From positions 1 through 64,000 of the forward strand of contig CALWPQ010000021.1 in the NCBI GenBank assembly GCA_944383465.1: a DNA stretch of 64,000 nucleotides, in the 5' to 3' direction. This stretch comes from an uncultured Clostridia bacterium (GTDB lineage: Bacteria > Bacillota > Clostridia > Peptostreptococcales > Anaerovoracaceae). The notes beneath the pieces were generated by a model. That model was given only the letters and a program-made list of their open reading frames with translations. It did not search any database and had not been told where the DNA came from. The position numbers and the translations under genes are program-made. Positions 17,258 through 26,197 of this stretch are shown piece after piece; position 1 is the stretch's first letter; each line of letters opens with the position of its first letter.

Positions 17258-18357
17258 TGAAAAAACACGCTATTATTCCGGTGTTCATACCGCATCTCGG
17301 CTGTCCGCACAACTGCGTTTTCTGCAACCAGCATGCGATAACGGCGCGCACTGCGGAGGTGACACCTGAGGATGTTGTAAATATAATAGAAGAATACCTG
17401 CCGACACTTGAAGGAAGAGGCCTTGAGGAAATTGAACTTGCTTTTTTCGGCGGCAGTTTTACAGGCATACCGCTTGACGATCAGACAGCTTTTTTAAAAA
17501 TTGCGAAGCGTTACAAGGACAGCGGCAGGATAGATAAGATACATCTTTCAACGCGTCCGGATTATATAGATGAAATTATACTGGACAACCTTAAAAAGTA
17601 TTCGGTAGATGTTATAGAGTTAGGTGTGCAGTCGTTTGATGAGGAAGTGCTAAGGCTTTCGGAGCGCGGACATGATATTAAGTCGGTATATAAAGCGTGC
17701 CGAATGATACGCGAGTATGGCTTTGTCCTTGGAATACAGCTTATGATAGGGCTGCCCGGCGATACACGGCAAATTTCCATAGAATCTGCACGGCGGGCGG
17801 CAGAAATACATCCGGAAATCGCCAGGCTTTATCCGACGGTTATATTAAAGGATACAGAGCTTTACAATATGTACGTGCGCGGCACGTACAGACCTGAAAA
17901 TCATGAGGAAATGGTTGAGACCGTCAAGGAAATGTACAAGATATTGACAGCAGCAGGCGTCAATGTCATAAGAGTAGGGCTTAAAAGCACCGAGCTTATA
18001 AATGACAGCGGCGAGAGTGCCGTTGCCGGTAATTCGTATCACCCGGCGTTCAGGCAGCTTGTTGAAGGTGCAATAGCAAGGGAATATATAGAATCTAAGA
18101 TAAATGAGCTGTTCCCCAAAGCGGTGCATGAAGGGTACTTTGCAGACAGCATATGCCCGATAATAGAGATATACGCCAATGACAGGACATTTTCCAATAT
18201 TATAGGCCATAAGGGAGTAAATAAAAAAGAGTTTGCTGATAAATATCCGTGGCTTAATATAGAATATAAGAGAGACAATGTGCTTGCAGATGGTGAAATC
18301 AGAGTAGCAGAAGCGAAATATTTGGAAAGGCTAACAGCTGCTGCGAAAGAAAAATAA
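17257..18357 (+). CDS. Elp3-like radical SAM protein
   Basis: A 366-residue protein with the radical SAM cluster motif CPHNCVFC (about residues 15-22), the LAFFGGSFTG glycine motif, and VIELGVQSFDEEVL, as in HemN/Elp3-type enzymes. Firmicutes relatives are annotated as elongator-protein-3-like, but this one has no C-terminal acetyltransferase domain. The ATG at 17257 overlaps the stop of the DUF6873 gene and follows AGAGGAAA; it gives the start MKKHAIIPVFIPHLGCPHNC. The substrate is unknown; tRNA or rRNA modification is a family-level guess. Confidence 0.87.
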   Translation: MKKHAIIPVFIPHLGCPHNCVFCNQHAITARTAEVTPEDVVNIIEEYLPTLEGRGLEEIELAFFGGSFTGIPLDDQTAFLKIAKRYKDSGRIDKIHLSTRPDYIDEIILDNLKKYSVDVIELGVQSFDEEVLRLSERGHDIKSVYKACRMIREYGFVLGIQLMIGLPGDTRQISIESARRAAEIHPEIARLYPTVILKDTELYNMYVRGTYRPENHEEMVETVKEMYKILTAAGVNVIRVGLKSTELINDSGESAVAGNSYHPAFRQLVEGAIAREYIESKINELFPKAVHEGYFADSICPIIEIYANDRTFSNIIGHKGVNKKEFADKYPWLNIEYKRDNVLADGEIRVAEAKYLERLTAAAKEK

Positions 18358-18439
18358 GTGCAGAAAATTGACGGCTGCAGAAATTAAATAAACAAGAGAG
18401 TATGAAAGAATCGTGAAATACGAAAGGAGATATAAAAGG

Positions 18440-18703
18440 ATGAAAGCAGTAATTACAGTAATAGGAAAGGATATGGTAGGCATTCTGGCGAGAGTTTCGG
18501 CTACGTGCGCAGAGAGCAACGCCAATGTAATCGAAGTGACACAGAGCGTACTTCAAGATTATTTTGCAATGATAATGATAGTTGAAGTGGATAAGATGAA
18601 CTGTGAACTTGACGAGCTTAAAAAGAGACTTGCTGATAACGTGCCTGATATGATAATCCATGTAATGCATGAGGATATCTTTAATTCTATGCACAGAATA
18701 TAG
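18440..18703 (+). CDS. ACT domain protein (UPF0237)
   Basis: An 87-residue single ACT domain: KAVITVIGKDMVGILARVSATCAESNANVIEVTQSV, with the ligand-site GKDxVGI at the turn. AAAGGAG lies upstream of the ATG, which is taken as start over longer readings. The family is a stand-alone small-molecule sensor and is almost always followed by the PFL/UPF0210 gene, as here. The ligand is not known; relatives of GcvR type are glycine-related. Confidence 0.9.
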   Translation: MKAVITVIGKDMVGILARVSATCAESNANVIEVTQSVLQDYFAMIMIVEVDKMNCELDELKKRLADNVPDMIIHVMHEDIFNSMHRI

Positions 18704-18777
18704 AGGCTGTGCAGCGTAGTGCAGGTGTGAAAAGGAAAACAGCACCAAGTATTGACAAGGAACGGAGGAATTAGGAT

Positions 18778-20136
18778 ATGCTTAATACAAGCGACATAAT
18801 GGAAACTATAAATATGATACAGAACGAGAATCTCGATGTGCGCACAATTACTATGGGAATATCGCTTCTCGACTGTGCGGACAGCGACATCGATAAGTCT
18901 TGCGAAAAAGTATATAATAAGATATACAGGCTGGCAAAGGATCTCGTAAAGACAGGGGAAAATATTGAAAAAAAATACGGTATACCTATTGTAAACAAGA
19001 GAATATCGGTGACGCCCATCGCGATGCTTGTTGCGGCGAGCGGCGGCGATCCGGTGAAATATGCCAAGACGCTTGATAAAGTAGCAAAAGCGGTTGGCGT
19101 AAACTTCATAGGCGGATATTCAGCACTCGTGCAGAAAGGGTTTTCCGCGGGTGACAGAGAACTTATAGAGTCGATACCGAGAGCGTTGGCGGAGACCGAG
19201 TTTGTATGTTCATCAGTAAATGTAGGCAGCACTAAAGCCGGCATAAATATGGATGCGGTAAAACTTATGGGAAGGGTGGTGCGCGATGCAGCGGAGCTTA
19301 CAAAGGACAGACAGTGCATAGGCGCGGCCAAGCTCGTTGTATTCTGCAATGCGCCTGAGGATAATCCGTTTATGGCAGGAGCTTTTCACGGACCGGGAGA
19401 ACCGGACTGTGTGCTCAATGTAGGCGTTTCGGGGCCTGGTGTTGTGCGTGCGGTGCTGGCGAAGATGCCGAAAGAGGCAAAGCTTGAAGAGGTTGCTGAT
19501 GTTATAAAGAAGACAGCGTTTAAGATTACGAGGATGGGGCAGCTCGTTGGCAGTGAAGCGAGCGCGGCGCTCGGAGTACCTTTTGGAATTATAGATTTGT
19601 CGCTGGCGCCGACTCCGGCGATCGGAGATTCGGTCGCTCATATACTTGAAGAGATAGGAATTGAGCAGTGTGGAGGACCAGGAACGACTGCGGCACTGGC
19701 AATGCTCAACGATGCGGTAAAAAAGGGCGGCGTAATGGCTTCATCCGCTGTCGGCGGCCTTTCGGGAGCATTTATTCCGGTGACGGAAGACGCGGGAATG
19801 ATAGACGCGGCGAGAAGCGGCGTGCTCACAATAGAAAAACTCGAAGCGATGACAGCAGTATGCTCTGTCGGGCTTGATATGATAGTAATACCGGGAGATT
19901 CGTCTCCTGAAACTATTTCTGCGATTATAGCAGATGAAGCCGCCATCGGAATGGTAAATTCAAAAACGACGGCGGTGCGCGTGATTCCCGCAATAGGACT
20001 TAAAGACAGCGAGGAACTCGAATTTGGAGGACTTCTCGGTTCCGGACCGATAATGAAGGTGAATACAAAATCGCCTGCGGTTATGATAGAAAGAGGCGGC
20101 CGCATACCGGCGCCGCTGCAAAGCCTCAAGAATTAA
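18778..20136 (+). CDS. PFL family protein (UPF0210 / DUF711)
   Basis: A 452-residue protein of family length. It shows [19 protein letters not shown] at the N-terminus, [32 protein letters not shown], and a Gly/Ala-rich C-terminal half. The family has a fold related to glycyl-radical enzymes, but no Gly-radical loop or activating enzyme is present, and its function is not established. It forms a conserved pair with the ACT protein 74 bases upstream. Confidence 0.92.
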   Translation: MLNTSDIMETINMIQNENLDVRTITMGISLLDCADSDIDKSCEKVYNKIYRLAKDLVKTGENIEKKYGIPIVNKRISVTPIAMLVAASGGDPVKYAKTLDKVAKAVGVNFIGGYSALVQKGFSAGDRELIESIPRALAETEFVCSSVNVGSTKAGINMDAVKLMGRVVRDAAELTKDRQCIGAAKLVVFCNAPEDNPFMAGAFHGPGEPDCVLNVGVSGPGVVRAVLAKMPKEAKLEEVADVIKKTAFKITRMGQLVGSEASAALGVPFGIIDLSLAPTPAIGDSVAHILEEIGIEQCGGPGTTAALAMLNDAVKKGGVMASSAVGGLSGAFIPVTEDAGMIDAARSGVLTIEKLEAMTAVCSVGLDMIVIPGDSSPETISAIIADEAAIGMVNSKTTAVRVIPAIGLKDSEELEFGGLLGSGPIMKVNTKSPAVMIERGGRIPAPLQSLKN

Positions 20137-20171
20137 AATATCGAATTAAAACAGTAAAAACGGGTGACAAT

Positions 20172-20843
20172 ATGGTAAATATAGGAAACGATTGGGACAG
20201 CATACTTACAGGAGAATTTGACAAGGAATATTATAAGGAACTAAGAAAATTTCTCGTCAGTGAATATCGGACGACGACGATTTATCCAGACATGCATGAT
20301 ATCTTCAACGCGCTTAAATATACGCCTTATGAAAATGTGAAAGTCGTGATACTGGGACAGGATCCGTATCATGAGCCGGGACAGGCGCATGGTCTTTGCT
20401 TTTCGGTAAAAAAAGGAGTACCGAAACCGCCATCGCTTGTAAATATATTTAAAGAGCTTGAAGCAGATCTCGGTATTGCGCCGCCGTCGCATGGGTGTCT
20501 CACGGATTGGGCTGCTCAGGGCGTGCTGCTCCTTAATACAGTGCTCACAGTTAGGAGAGGACAGGCAAATTCACATAAGGGCAAAGGATGGGAAATATTC
20601 ACAGATAGAGTCATCGCGCTTTTAAACGAAAGGGAAAAACCGATAGTGTTTATACTTTGGGGAGCTAATGCTAAGTCTAAAAGGGAAATTATAACGAATC
20701 CAAATCATATTATAATAACGGGTGCGCATCCATCGCCGCTTTCGGCGCATAACGGATTTTTTGGCGGCAGATATTTTTCGCGTACAAATGCTTATCTGAC
20801 GGAAAAAGGAGAAGTGCCGATTGACTGGAGGATAAGTGAGTAA
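20172..20843 (+). CDS. ung: Uracil-DNA glycosylase, family 1
   Basis: A 223-residue enzyme with the water-activating motif [17 protein letters not shown], the LLLNTVLTV motif with the uracil-recognition Asn, and the [13 protein letters not shown] minor-groove loop with the catalytic His. It removes uracil from DNA to start base-excision repair. Length and motifs are normal. It follows the PFL gene by 35 bases and may be cotranscribed with it. Confidence 0.96.
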   Translation: MVNIGNDWDSILTGEFDKEYYKELRKFLVSEYRTTTIYPDMHDIFNALKYTPYENVKVVILGQDPYHEPGQAHGLCFSVKKGVPKPPSLVNIFKELEADLGIAPPSHGCLTDWAAQGVLLLNTVLTVRRGQANSHKGKGWEIFTDRVIALLNEREKPIVFILWGANAKSKREIITNPNHIIITGAHPSPLSAHNGFFGGRYFSRTNAYLTEKGEVPIDWRISE

Positions 20844-20928
20844 CTGCAAAATGCAGAAATTGGAGAAATAATCATCATAAAGTATAAAATGCAGATATTG
20901 ATTGAAAAGGAGTAAGGAGGATTAGAAA

Positions 20929-21498
20929 ATGTTAAGTTTATGGACGGTGGTAGCAGTAATAGCAGCTTTAATCATTTTGATTATCGTTATCTACGGATTT
21001 GCTTCATACAACAGCTTTGTGAGAATGGTAAATCAAATAGAGGAAGCGTACGCTACGATGGATGTATACCTCAAAAAGAGATACGACCTCATACCGAACC
21101 TCGTAAATACGGTAAAGGGTTACGCGGCGCACGAGCAGGAGACACTTGATAGAGTGATAAATGCGAGAAATGCAGCGCAGAGCGCAGCTACTGTGGAAGA
21201 CAAGATTGCGGGTGAGAACGCATTAAGCGGTACCCTTAAAACACTCTTTGCGGTTGCAGAAGCGTACCCGGATCTTAAAGCGAACACAAACTTTATAAAT
21301 CTTCAGCAGCAGCTTCAGAATACAGAAAGCGAGATAGCAAATTCGAGAAAATATTACAATGCAGTTGTACGTGAGTACAACACGAAAACGCAGGTATTTC
21401 CGAGCAGCATTATCGCGATGATGTTCAAGTTTGCCAAGAAAACTATGTTTGAAATAACAAACACGGAAGAGAGAGAAAATGTTACAGTCCAGTTTTAA
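20929..21498 (+). CDS. lemA: LemA family protein
   Basis: A 189-residue protein with one N-terminal membrane helix (about 5-26) and a helical domain with the family signature VYLKKRYDLIPNLVNTVKGYAAHE and NSRKYYNAVVREYNT. LemA proteins are membrane-anchored with an unclear role. The pairing with a DUF2207 protein, overlapping by 20 bases here, is common in bacteria. AAGGAGGATTAG precedes the ATG. Confidence 0.93.
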   Translation: MLSLWTVVAVIAALIILIIVIYGFASYNSFVRMVNQIEEAYATMDVYLKKRYDLIPNLVNTVKGYAAHEQETLDRVINARNAAQSAATVEDKIAGENALSGTLKTLFAVAEAYPDLKANTNFINLQQQLQNTESEIANSRKYYNAVVREYNTKTQVFPSSIIAMMFKFAKKTMFEITNTEERENVTVQF

Positions 21499-23449
21499 TA
21501 TGAAGAAAATTAAGAAAGCCGGGGCAGTGCTTTTTGCTCCGGTTATTGTAATGTTTTTGTTTATCGCTTCCGTGCAGGATGCGCACGCATATGCTTATTA
21601 CACGACAGATGAATTCAATGTTACATTTGATGTGCATGAGGATAACAGCGTGTCTGTGACCGAGGAAATAAAGATTGATGCATTCGGAAACGGCCACGGC
21701 ATATACAGATATATTCCGCTGCGCGGTACGGCTTATATGGAAATAGACGGTGAGATGAGGAAGATACCGCGCCGTATGAAAATAGAGAACATAAATGTCG
21801 AAGGCTATGAATACGAGACATATAACGAAAACGGCAACAAGGTAATTAAAATAGGAAGCGCGGATTACTACATTACGGGAAAGCAGGTCTACAATATAAC
21901 ATACGACTGTATAATGTATAAGGATCAAATAGACAGTATGGATTTTTTCTATTACAATGTCATTCCGCATGGCTGGGAAACGAGTATTGCCAAGGCTTCT
22001 GTAACTGTCAATATGCAGAAAGAGTTTGACGGTGAAAAAGTATGGGCGTATAAAGGCGCGTATGGATATAGTGACGCAGCGGAATTTGAAGTGATAGGAA
22101 ATACGGTGAGTATCACAGAAGAAAACCTTTCTGCCGGCGAAGGGATAACACTGCAGATAAATCTTCCTGAAGGATATTTTGCAGGCGCGGCGAGTACAGA
22201 CTATGTGAATGTAATTATGTATGCTGCAATTTTAATTTCAGTAATCGTTGCGGCAATGCTTTTTTATTTCTTTGGAAGAGATCCCAAGATTGTGCAGACT
22301 GTCGAGTTTTATCCGCCTGAGGGCATTACGCCGGCAGAAGCGGGATATATAATAGACGGCATAGTGAATAAAGAGGATCTCGTATCGATGGTGATATATT
22401 TTGCGGATAAGGGATATCTTTCGATAGAAGAGACTCTTGAAAATGCGGGCGGTCTTTCGGGCCTCAGAGGCAAAAAGGAAAGTGTATTTTATTTAAATAA
22501 ACTGCGCGATATATCGGAAAGTGAAAAGGTATTTGCGGCGACGCTGTTCGACGGCCTTTTTGAGAGCGGCGACCGGGTTGCGCTTGCTGATCTTTCGGGT
22601 GAATTCTATGATTATTATGCAGCGGCGATGAGAGAACTTTTCGCGCATTATTCACAGCAAAAAGAAAAGCGCGTGTATACGAGAAGCTCGAAAGCGGCGC
22701 GGGCTTTGAGCTGTATTTTGATTATGGTGCCGCTGTTTTCTGCTGTTATGTTTTCCGGGATAGCCGCATATGGCTTTGAGTCGTTTATATATGCCGGCGT
22801 TGTTTCGGTATTTGCACTTGTGGGCTATATTATTTTGATAGCAGCGTACGACAGACAGTATGCAAGCTCAAAGGCAAAGACGAAGACTGCGAGCTTGCTC
22901 GGATTTATCATAGCTGGCGTGGCTTCCGGTTTTGCGATTTCTTTATGTTTATCCAAATACGAAAGTATATTAGCTCCGATAATAGGTGTGTTTGGATCGT
23001 TTGCGGTAGCTATGTTTGCGCGGGTTATGCTTAAAAGAACTGACAGCAGTGCAAGTATGCTTGGCAGACTGCTCGGTTTTAAGGAGTTTATAAACCTTGC
23101 GGAAAAAGACAGGATAGAGCAGCTTGTAGAAGAAAACCCATCGTATTTTTACGGAATTCTTCCTTATGCGTATGTTTTCGGACTTTCTGATAAGTGGGCG
23201 GAAAAGTTTGAAGGTATTGCGCTTGAGCCGCCTTCATGGTATGACGGCAGCAGCATTTATGGCAGCACGCCTATTTTTAACGCCTTTGTATTTATGAACG
23301 TATTCAATTCGTGCGCAAGTGCTATCACTCAGAATCTCACCATTCCGCCTGTAGAAGAGGGAGGCGGTATAGGCTCGGGAGGCAGCTTCGGCGGTGGTGG
23401 AGGATTTTCTGGCGGCGGCTTCGGCGGCGGCGGAGGCGGCGGCTGGTAG
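21479..23449 (+). CDS. DUF2207 membrane protein with Gly-rich C-terminus
   Basis: A 656-residue protein: signal peptide (about 10-38), extracytoplasmic beta-rich DUF2207 domain (about 40-235) beginning YYTTDEFNVTFDVHEDNSVSVTEEI, a membrane helix near 243-263, a cytoplasmic part with FYPPEGITPAEAGYI, two to four further helices (about 400-525), and a final run of Gly with scattered Ser/Phe ending in Trp. The start at 21479 overlaps lemA; an in-frame ATG at 21500 is possible. Family function is unknown; the LemA/DUF2207 pair is thought to form a membrane complex. Confidence 0.9.
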   Translation: MLQSSFNMKKIKKAGAVLFAPVIVMFLFIASVQDAHAYAYYTTDEFNVTFDVHEDNSVSVTEEIKIDAFGNGHGIYRYIPLRGTAYMEIDGEMRKIPRRMKIENINVEGYEYETYNENGNKVIKIGSADYYITGKQVYNITYDCIMYKDQIDSMDFFYYNVIPHGWETSIAKASVTVNMQKEFDGEKVWAYKGAYGYSDAAEFEVIGNTVSITEENLSAGEGITLQINLPEGYFAGAASTDYVNVIMYAAILISVIVAAMLFYFFGRDPKIVQTVEFYPPEGITPAEAGYIIDGIVNKEDLVSMVIYFADKGYLSIEETLENAGGLSGLRGKKESVFYLNKLRDISESEKVFAATLFDGLFESGDRVALADLSGEFYDYYAAAMRELFAHYSQQKEKRVYTRSSKAARALSCILIMVPLFSAVMFSGIAAYGFESFIYAGVVSVFALVGYIILIAAYDRQYASSKAKTKTASLLGFIIAGVASGFAISLCLSKYESILAPIIGVFGSFAVAMFARVMLKRTDSSASMLGRLLGFKEFINLAEKDRIEQLVEENPSYFYGILPYAYVFGLSDKWAEKFEGIALEPPSWYDGSSIYGSTPIFNAFVFMNVFNSCASAITQNLTIPPVEEGGGIGSGGSFGGGGGFSGGGFGGGGGGGW

Positions 23450-23534
23450 AAACAGCGGAACCTACTTGCAGAAAGCATTGGGCAGATTTGGTGAAGAATG
23501 TGTGAAATCGCTTTTGTTTTGCTATAGAGTATGT

Positions 23535-23555
23535 TAGAATTAAATGTACATTTAA
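23535..23555. promoter_or_regulatory. Palindrome over a possible -10, operator-like
   Basis: TTAAATGTACATTTAA (23540-23555) is a perfect 16-base palindrome. It touches TAGAAT (23535-23540), a plausible -10 with a T-rich -35 region near 23513. A dimeric repressor site is possible. The promoter is not strongly defined. Confidence 0.35.
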
Positions 23556-23624
23556 ATATAACTAAAAACATTGAAAGGAAGAAGATAAAAACCGGCATAA
23601 CCGGCCGGGGTCTCAGTTTGAATT

Positions 23625-24545
23625 ATGAAAAAAAGACTATTGGCGCTTACACTTGTTTTATGTATGATATTTTCGCTGCTTGCGGCCTGCGGAGGGGATG
23701 ATACTCAGGCGGATGCCGTAATATACGATTATGACTATGACCTTTCGGAATATATTAAAATAGGTGAATATAAGGGTATAGAGTATACACCTCAGGAGCT
23801 TGCTGTAAAGGAAGGTGATACCGTATCGGTATCTTATGTGGGAAAGATAGACGGTGAAGAATTTGAAGGTGGTACCGGTACAAATAATAACCTCGTTATC
23901 GGTTCGGGGTCTTTTATAGACGGCTTTGAAAGCGGGCTTGTAGGAGCCAAGGCAGGTGAGGTTAGAGAACTTAATCTTGCCTTTCCGGATCCGTATGAGA
24001 ACAATCCGGAGCTTGCGGGAATGCCGGTTGTATTTACGGCTACAATAAATTCGATTAACGGATATACTGATGAAGACGAAATGAATAAAGCGGAGATATG
24101 GCAGAAGTATTATGACAGCTGTGAGGTGATAAAGTATCCGCAAAAAGAGTTGGATGGTATGAAGGAGCAGCAAAGAGAGTATTATGAAAGTCTTGCGGCT
24201 GCTTATGGAACGGATTTTGACGAGCTTCTTTCGGCGATGTCGATGACTGCGGAGGATTTTGATGCGCAGATTGAAGAATATGCAAAATCGATGATAGCGC
24301 AGGATATGGCTCTCTACGCGCTGGCAAGAGCCGAAGGAATAGAAGCTGATGAAGAATCTATTGAAGAAGCAAAGCAGTATGTGCTTGAAGCTCAGGGCGT
24401 GGAAACAGAAGAAGAGCTTAGAGATAATTACGGTATAGATTTTGACGACCCGAGTCTGGCAAACAGCATTGAGATGAATGCTATTCTCCAAAAGACGCTC
24501 GATTTCCTGCTTGAAAATGCTGAAAAAGCAGAGCCGGCAGAGTAG
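23625..24545 (+). CDS. FKBP/trigger-factor-like peptidyl-prolyl isomerase lipoprotein
   Basis: A 306-residue lipoprotein with lipobox LLAAC (Cys22) after a hydrophobic signal. The middle (about 60-145) is an FKBP-type domain: EGDTVSVSYVGKIDGEEFEGG, IGSGSFIDGFESGLVGAKAGE and NLAFPDPYEN. The rest is acidic helix resembling the C-terminal chaperone arms of trigger factor. It is thus a secreted counterpart of trigger factor, expected to help proteins fold outside the membrane. No clear Shine-Dalgarno lies right before the ATG; a GAAAGGAAG is about 40 bases away. It appears monocistronic. Confidence 0.87.
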   Translation: MKKRLLALTLVLCMIFSLLAACGGDDTQADAVIYDYDYDLSEYIKIGEYKGIEYTPQELAVKEGDTVSVSYVGKIDGEEFEGGTGTNNNLVIGSGSFIDGFESGLVGAKAGEVRELNLAFPDPYENNPELAGMPVVFTATINSINGYTDEDEMNKAEIWQKYYDSCEVIKYPQKELDGMKEQQREYYESLAAAYGTDFDELLSAMSMTAEDFDAQIEEYAKSMIAQDMALYALARAEGIEADEESIEEAKQYVLEAQGVETEEELRDNYGIDFDDPSLANSIEMNAILQKTLDFLLENAEKAEPAE

Positions 24546-24612
24546 GTGCGGTGTTGTTCGGGATGCAGGTTACGCTCAATAAATAATGTGCTTTATATGG
24601 TGAAAAAATGAA

Positions 24613-24642
24613 AAAACGGCGGCATATTGCCGCTGTTTTTTT
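24613..24642 (+). terminator. Terminator after the isomerase lipoprotein gene
   Basis: AACGGCGGCA and TGCCGCTGTT pair around TAT, followed by a T run. Confidence 0.85.
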
Positions 24643-24695
24643 ATATAATATATAAATGTGATTATTTACTTATTCACTGCAAAAAGGAGGACAAC

Positions 24696-24938
24696 ATGCT
24701 GAGTACGGAAGGGATTAAGAATAAAGAAGTTATAAACATAAGCGATGGAAGAAGTCTCGGATATGCGGCCGACATAGAGGTAAATCTTGAACTTGGGAAA
24801 ATAGATGGAATAGTGATTCCGGGCGAAAGAGGGCTCTTCGGATTTTTTGGAAACGCTGAGGATGATATTGTTATAAAGTGGGAAAATATAAAGACAATCG
24901 GTGACGATGTAATTCTTGTAGATGTGGGAAATATGTAG
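24696..24938 (+). CDS. YlmC/YmxH family sporulation protein
   Basis: An 80-residue PRC-barrel protein: LSTEGIKNKEVINISDGRSLGY, DGIVIPGE, and WENIKTIGDDVILVDV. The family occurs only in endospore formers and their relatives, with unclear function. The ATG at 24696 has AAAGGAGG 5 bases before it. nrdR follows, an order seen in many Clostridia. Confidence 0.92.
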   Translation: MLSTEGIKNKEVINISDGRSLGYAADIEVNLELGKIDGIVIPGERGLFGFFGNAEDDIVIKWENIKTIGDDVILVDVGNM

Positions 24939-25023
24939 TATAATATAATGATGCAGATGAGATATAGGGACATAACAGGTAAAAATTATGGATTATAAAA
25001 GATAAAGGAGTCAGAGAAGTATT

Positions 25024-25485
25024 ATGAAATGTCCATTTTGTGATAACCCCGATACAAAAGTAATCGATTCGAGACATACTGAGGAAGGACATGCTATAAG
25101 AAGGAGAAGGGAATGCGATAAATGCAGCAAGCGATTTACTACATATGAAAAAGTGGAAGAAACCATACTAATGGTAGTGAAAAAAGATGGAAGGCGCGAG
25201 GCTTTTGATAGAAACAAGATCTTGAGCGGTATTGTAAAAGCCTGTGAGAAACGTCCCGTTCCCCTTGCCGATATGGAAAAAGTTGTGGACGAGATAGAGC
25301 GCGGACTCAATAATATGATGGAGAAGGAAGTTGACTCTGCATTTATCGGCGAACTTATAATGGAGCAGCTTAAAAATCTGGATGAAGTGGCATATGTACG
25401 TTTCGCATCTGTATACAGACAGTTTACGGATGTCAATACATTTGTGGCGGAAATAGAAAAGCTGATAGGAAGAGACAAAAGATAA
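25024..25485 (+). CDS. nrdR: Transcriptional repressor NrdR
   Basis: A 153-residue protein: zinc ribbon with CPFC and CDKC near residues 3-34, then an ATP-cone (about 49-139, [29 protein letters not shown]). NrdR senses ATP/dATP and represses ribonucleotide reductase genes by binding NrdR boxes. Length and motifs are canonical. No reductase gene is in the window. Confidence 0.96.
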   Translation: MKCPFCDNPDTKVIDSRHTEEGHAIRRRRECDKCSKRFTTYEKVEETILMVVKKDGRREAFDRNKILSGIVKACEKRPVPLADMEKVVDEIERGLNNMMEKEVDSAFIGELIMEQLKNLDEVAYVRFASVYRQFTDVNTFVAEIEKLIGRDKR

Positions 25486-25516
25486 AAGAGAGCATGACAA
25501 AGGGGAAAGCGGCAGA

Positions 25517-26197
25517 ATGAATACGAAAGAAAAAAAGATAAGAATAGCAATCGACGGGCCATCGGGAGCAGGCAAGAGCACGATAGCAAAAGCTGTAGCT
25601 GCAAAGCTGGACATAGATTATATAGATACAGGAGCTATGTACAGAGCGGTCGGGTATAAGATGATAAGCGAAGGCATTTCCGTAGCGGATAGTGACAGAG
25701 AAAGGCTTAAGAATATGCTTGAACGCACTGAAATTGATTTTTGCGGCGGCAATATTATTCTCGACGGAGAAATTATAAACGACCGCATAAGGACACCTGA
25801 AGTATCGAAGATGGCGAGTGATTGCTCGGCGCTGCCCGAGGTCAGGAGCAAGCTGACAACGCTGCAAAAGCAAATAGCGGCGAGCAAATCGGTGATAATG
25901 GACGGACGCGACATCGGCACCAATGTAATAAAGGACGCAGAATTCAAGTTTTTTATGACGGCGTCGGCGGAAGAACGCGCAGGAAGAAGGCATAAAGAGC
26001 TCATCGAGAAAGGGCAGGATATATCATACGCACAGGTGCTTGCGGATATAAAGACTAGAGACAAAAACGATTCGACAAGAGCGCTCAATCCGCTGAGGCA
26101 GGCAGATGATGCGGAGCTTCTTGATACCACGGGAATGAGCATAGAGGATGTAATAAGATTTATACTTTCGGAGGTAGAAAAAAGTGGCACTAATTAG
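25517..26197 (+). CDS. cmk: Cytidylate kinase
   Basis: A 226-residue kinase with P-loop AIDGPSGAGKST (about 12-23), IDTGAMYRAVGY and VIMDGRDIGTNV, all typical of Cmk. It phosphorylates CMP/dCMP with ATP. The DUF1015 gene overlaps its last 14 bases and takes its GGAGGT ribosome site from inside cmk. Confidence 0.95.
   Translation: MNTKEKKIRIAIDGPSGAGKSTIAKAVAAKLDIDYIDTGAMYRAVGYKMISEGISVADSDRERLKNMLERTEIDFCGGNIILDGEIINDRIRTPEVSKMASDCSALPEVRSKLTTLQKQIAASKSVIMDGRDIGTNVIKDAEFKFFMTASAEERAGRRHKELIEKGQDISYAQVLADIKTRDKNDSTRALNPLRQADDAELLDTTGMSIEDVIRFILSEVEKSGTN

Noticed and set aside
23329..23598. Pro-rich - strand frame opposite the DUF2207 C-terminus
   Set aside because: It is the mirror of a Gly-rich coding tail and has no ribosome site or promoter.
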